This document shows, piece after piece, positions 15,757 through 16,162 of a stretch of DNA of 16,162 bases (the stretch's first letter is position 1; each line of letters opens with the position of its first letter). A model generated the notes under the pieces. The model did not search any database and was not told where the DNA came from. It saw nothing but the letters and a program-made list of their open reading frames with translations. Source of the stretch: Caldilineaceae bacterium (GTDB lineage: Bacteria > Chloroflexota > Anaerolineae > Caldilineales > Caldilineaceae); contig JAPPKT010000579.1 in the NCBI GenBank assembly GCA_028819675.1, forward strand, positions 1 to 16,162, read 5' to 3'. The translations under genes were made by a program, and so were the position numbers.

Positions 15757-16162
15757 ATGAGCGTCGACAAGAAGCGCGTTCTCATACTTTGCACTGGCAA
15801 CTCCTGCCGAAGTCAGATGGCTGAGGGACTCGTCAATGCCTATCTTGGCGAGGCATGGCAGGCGTTTTCGGCCGGCACTGCACCTTCAGGCATGGTTCAT
15901 CCGCTAGCTGTGCGGGCGATGGCGGAACTCGATATCGACATTAGTCTGGGCACCACTGAGTCGGTCGACATCTATCGAGATTTGCAGCTGGACCTGGTTG
16001 TCACGGTTTGCGACAATGCGGCCAGAAACTGCCCGGTCTGGCTAGGTGATGAGGAAGTCAAGCACATGCCGTTTGACGATCCTACTAAGCTACTCGGCAG
16101 TGATTCAGACAGGATCTCAGCCTGCAGGCAGGTGCGGGATCTGATGCGTGACACGCTACTCC
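15757..16162 (+). CDS. arsC: ArsC-type arsenate reductase / low-molecular-weight phosphatase (3' end beyond window)
   Basis: The visible 135 residues have the low-molecular-weight tyrosine phosphatase fold of thioredoxin-linked arsenate reductases. The P-loop CTGNSCRS carries nucleophile Cys12, Cys17 and Arg18. VVTVCDNAARNCPVW carries Cys85 and Cys92, with the same 7-residue spacing as the redox pair Cys82/Cys89 of Staphylococcus aureus ArsC, and HMPFDDP supplies the general-acid Asp. The presence of all three redox cysteines argues for arsenate reduction rather than plain phosphatase activity. The ATG has GGAG (15748-15751) 5 bases upstream and lies 26 bases after pstB, so the gene is probably co-transcribed with the phosphate transporter. 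Arsenate can enter through Pst, so the linkage makes sense as detoxification. The gene is truncated by the window edge, and a C-terminal fusion cannot be excluded. Confidence 0.88.
   Translation, partial: MSVDKKRVLILCTGNSCRSQMAEGLVNAYLGEAWQAFSAGTAPSGMVHPLAVRAMAELDIDISLGTTESVDIYRDLQLDLVVTVCDNAARNCPVWLGDEEVKHMPFDDPTKLLGSDSDRISACRQVRDLMRDTLL

Overview
The window is a stretch of bacterial chromosome that is fairly GC-rich and has every convincing gene on the + strand. It has no rRNA, tRNA, CRISPR array, insertion sequence or phage gene that I can see. The gene set suggests a free-living member of the Chloroflexota (Anaerolineae/Caldilineae-like). The clues are a PstA permease with a large extracytoplasmic insertion, a lipoprotein PstS, long-form HPF, a YacP-type NYN protein and a stand-alone Flp-type pilin. 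This placement is an inference from protein style, not from a database match.

The left half (1-7746) is a loose series of housekeeping and accessory genes. In order these are: the possible tail of an upstream gene (1-78), a Flp/Tad-type prepilin that overlaps a ComF-family amidophosphoribosyltransferase gene, the long ribosome-hibernation factor HPF with a probable terminator, a noncoding stretch, a family 2 glycosyltransferase, a YacP/Rae1-like NYN ribonuclease with a long charged tail, an unrecognised three-helix membrane protein, an M20 metallopeptidase (carboxypeptidase G2-like) and an M14 zinc carboxypeptidase. The last two sit side by side and suggest peptide or amino-acid conjugate scavenging.

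The right half (7865-16162) is a phosphate-starvation module. It runs phoB - phoR - 720-bp regulatory region - pstS - pstC - pstA - pstB - arsC-like gene (cut by the window end). PhoR/PhoB would sense low phosphate and activate pst. PstS is the surface phosphate-binding lipoprotein, PstC and PstA form the membrane channel, and PstB is the ATPase. The next gene is a thioredoxin-type arsenate reductase homolog with all three redox cysteines, in the place where phoU is often found. Because Pst systems can admit arsenate, it may be a built-in detoxification gene.

The most interesting noncoding material is upstream of pstS. TTAA-centred heptamers recur at an 11-bp period (a Pho-box-like array with a novel-looking consensus). 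They are followed by a plausible -10 element and a leader containing three perfect stem-loops, the last just before the Shine-Dalgarno. A further perfect 8-bp hairpin sits between pstS and pstC and may set the PstS:permease ratio. I found no clearly novel multi-gene system. The best candidates for new biology are this regulatory region, the PstA and PhoR insertions, the arsC linkage and the lone pilin coupled to comF.
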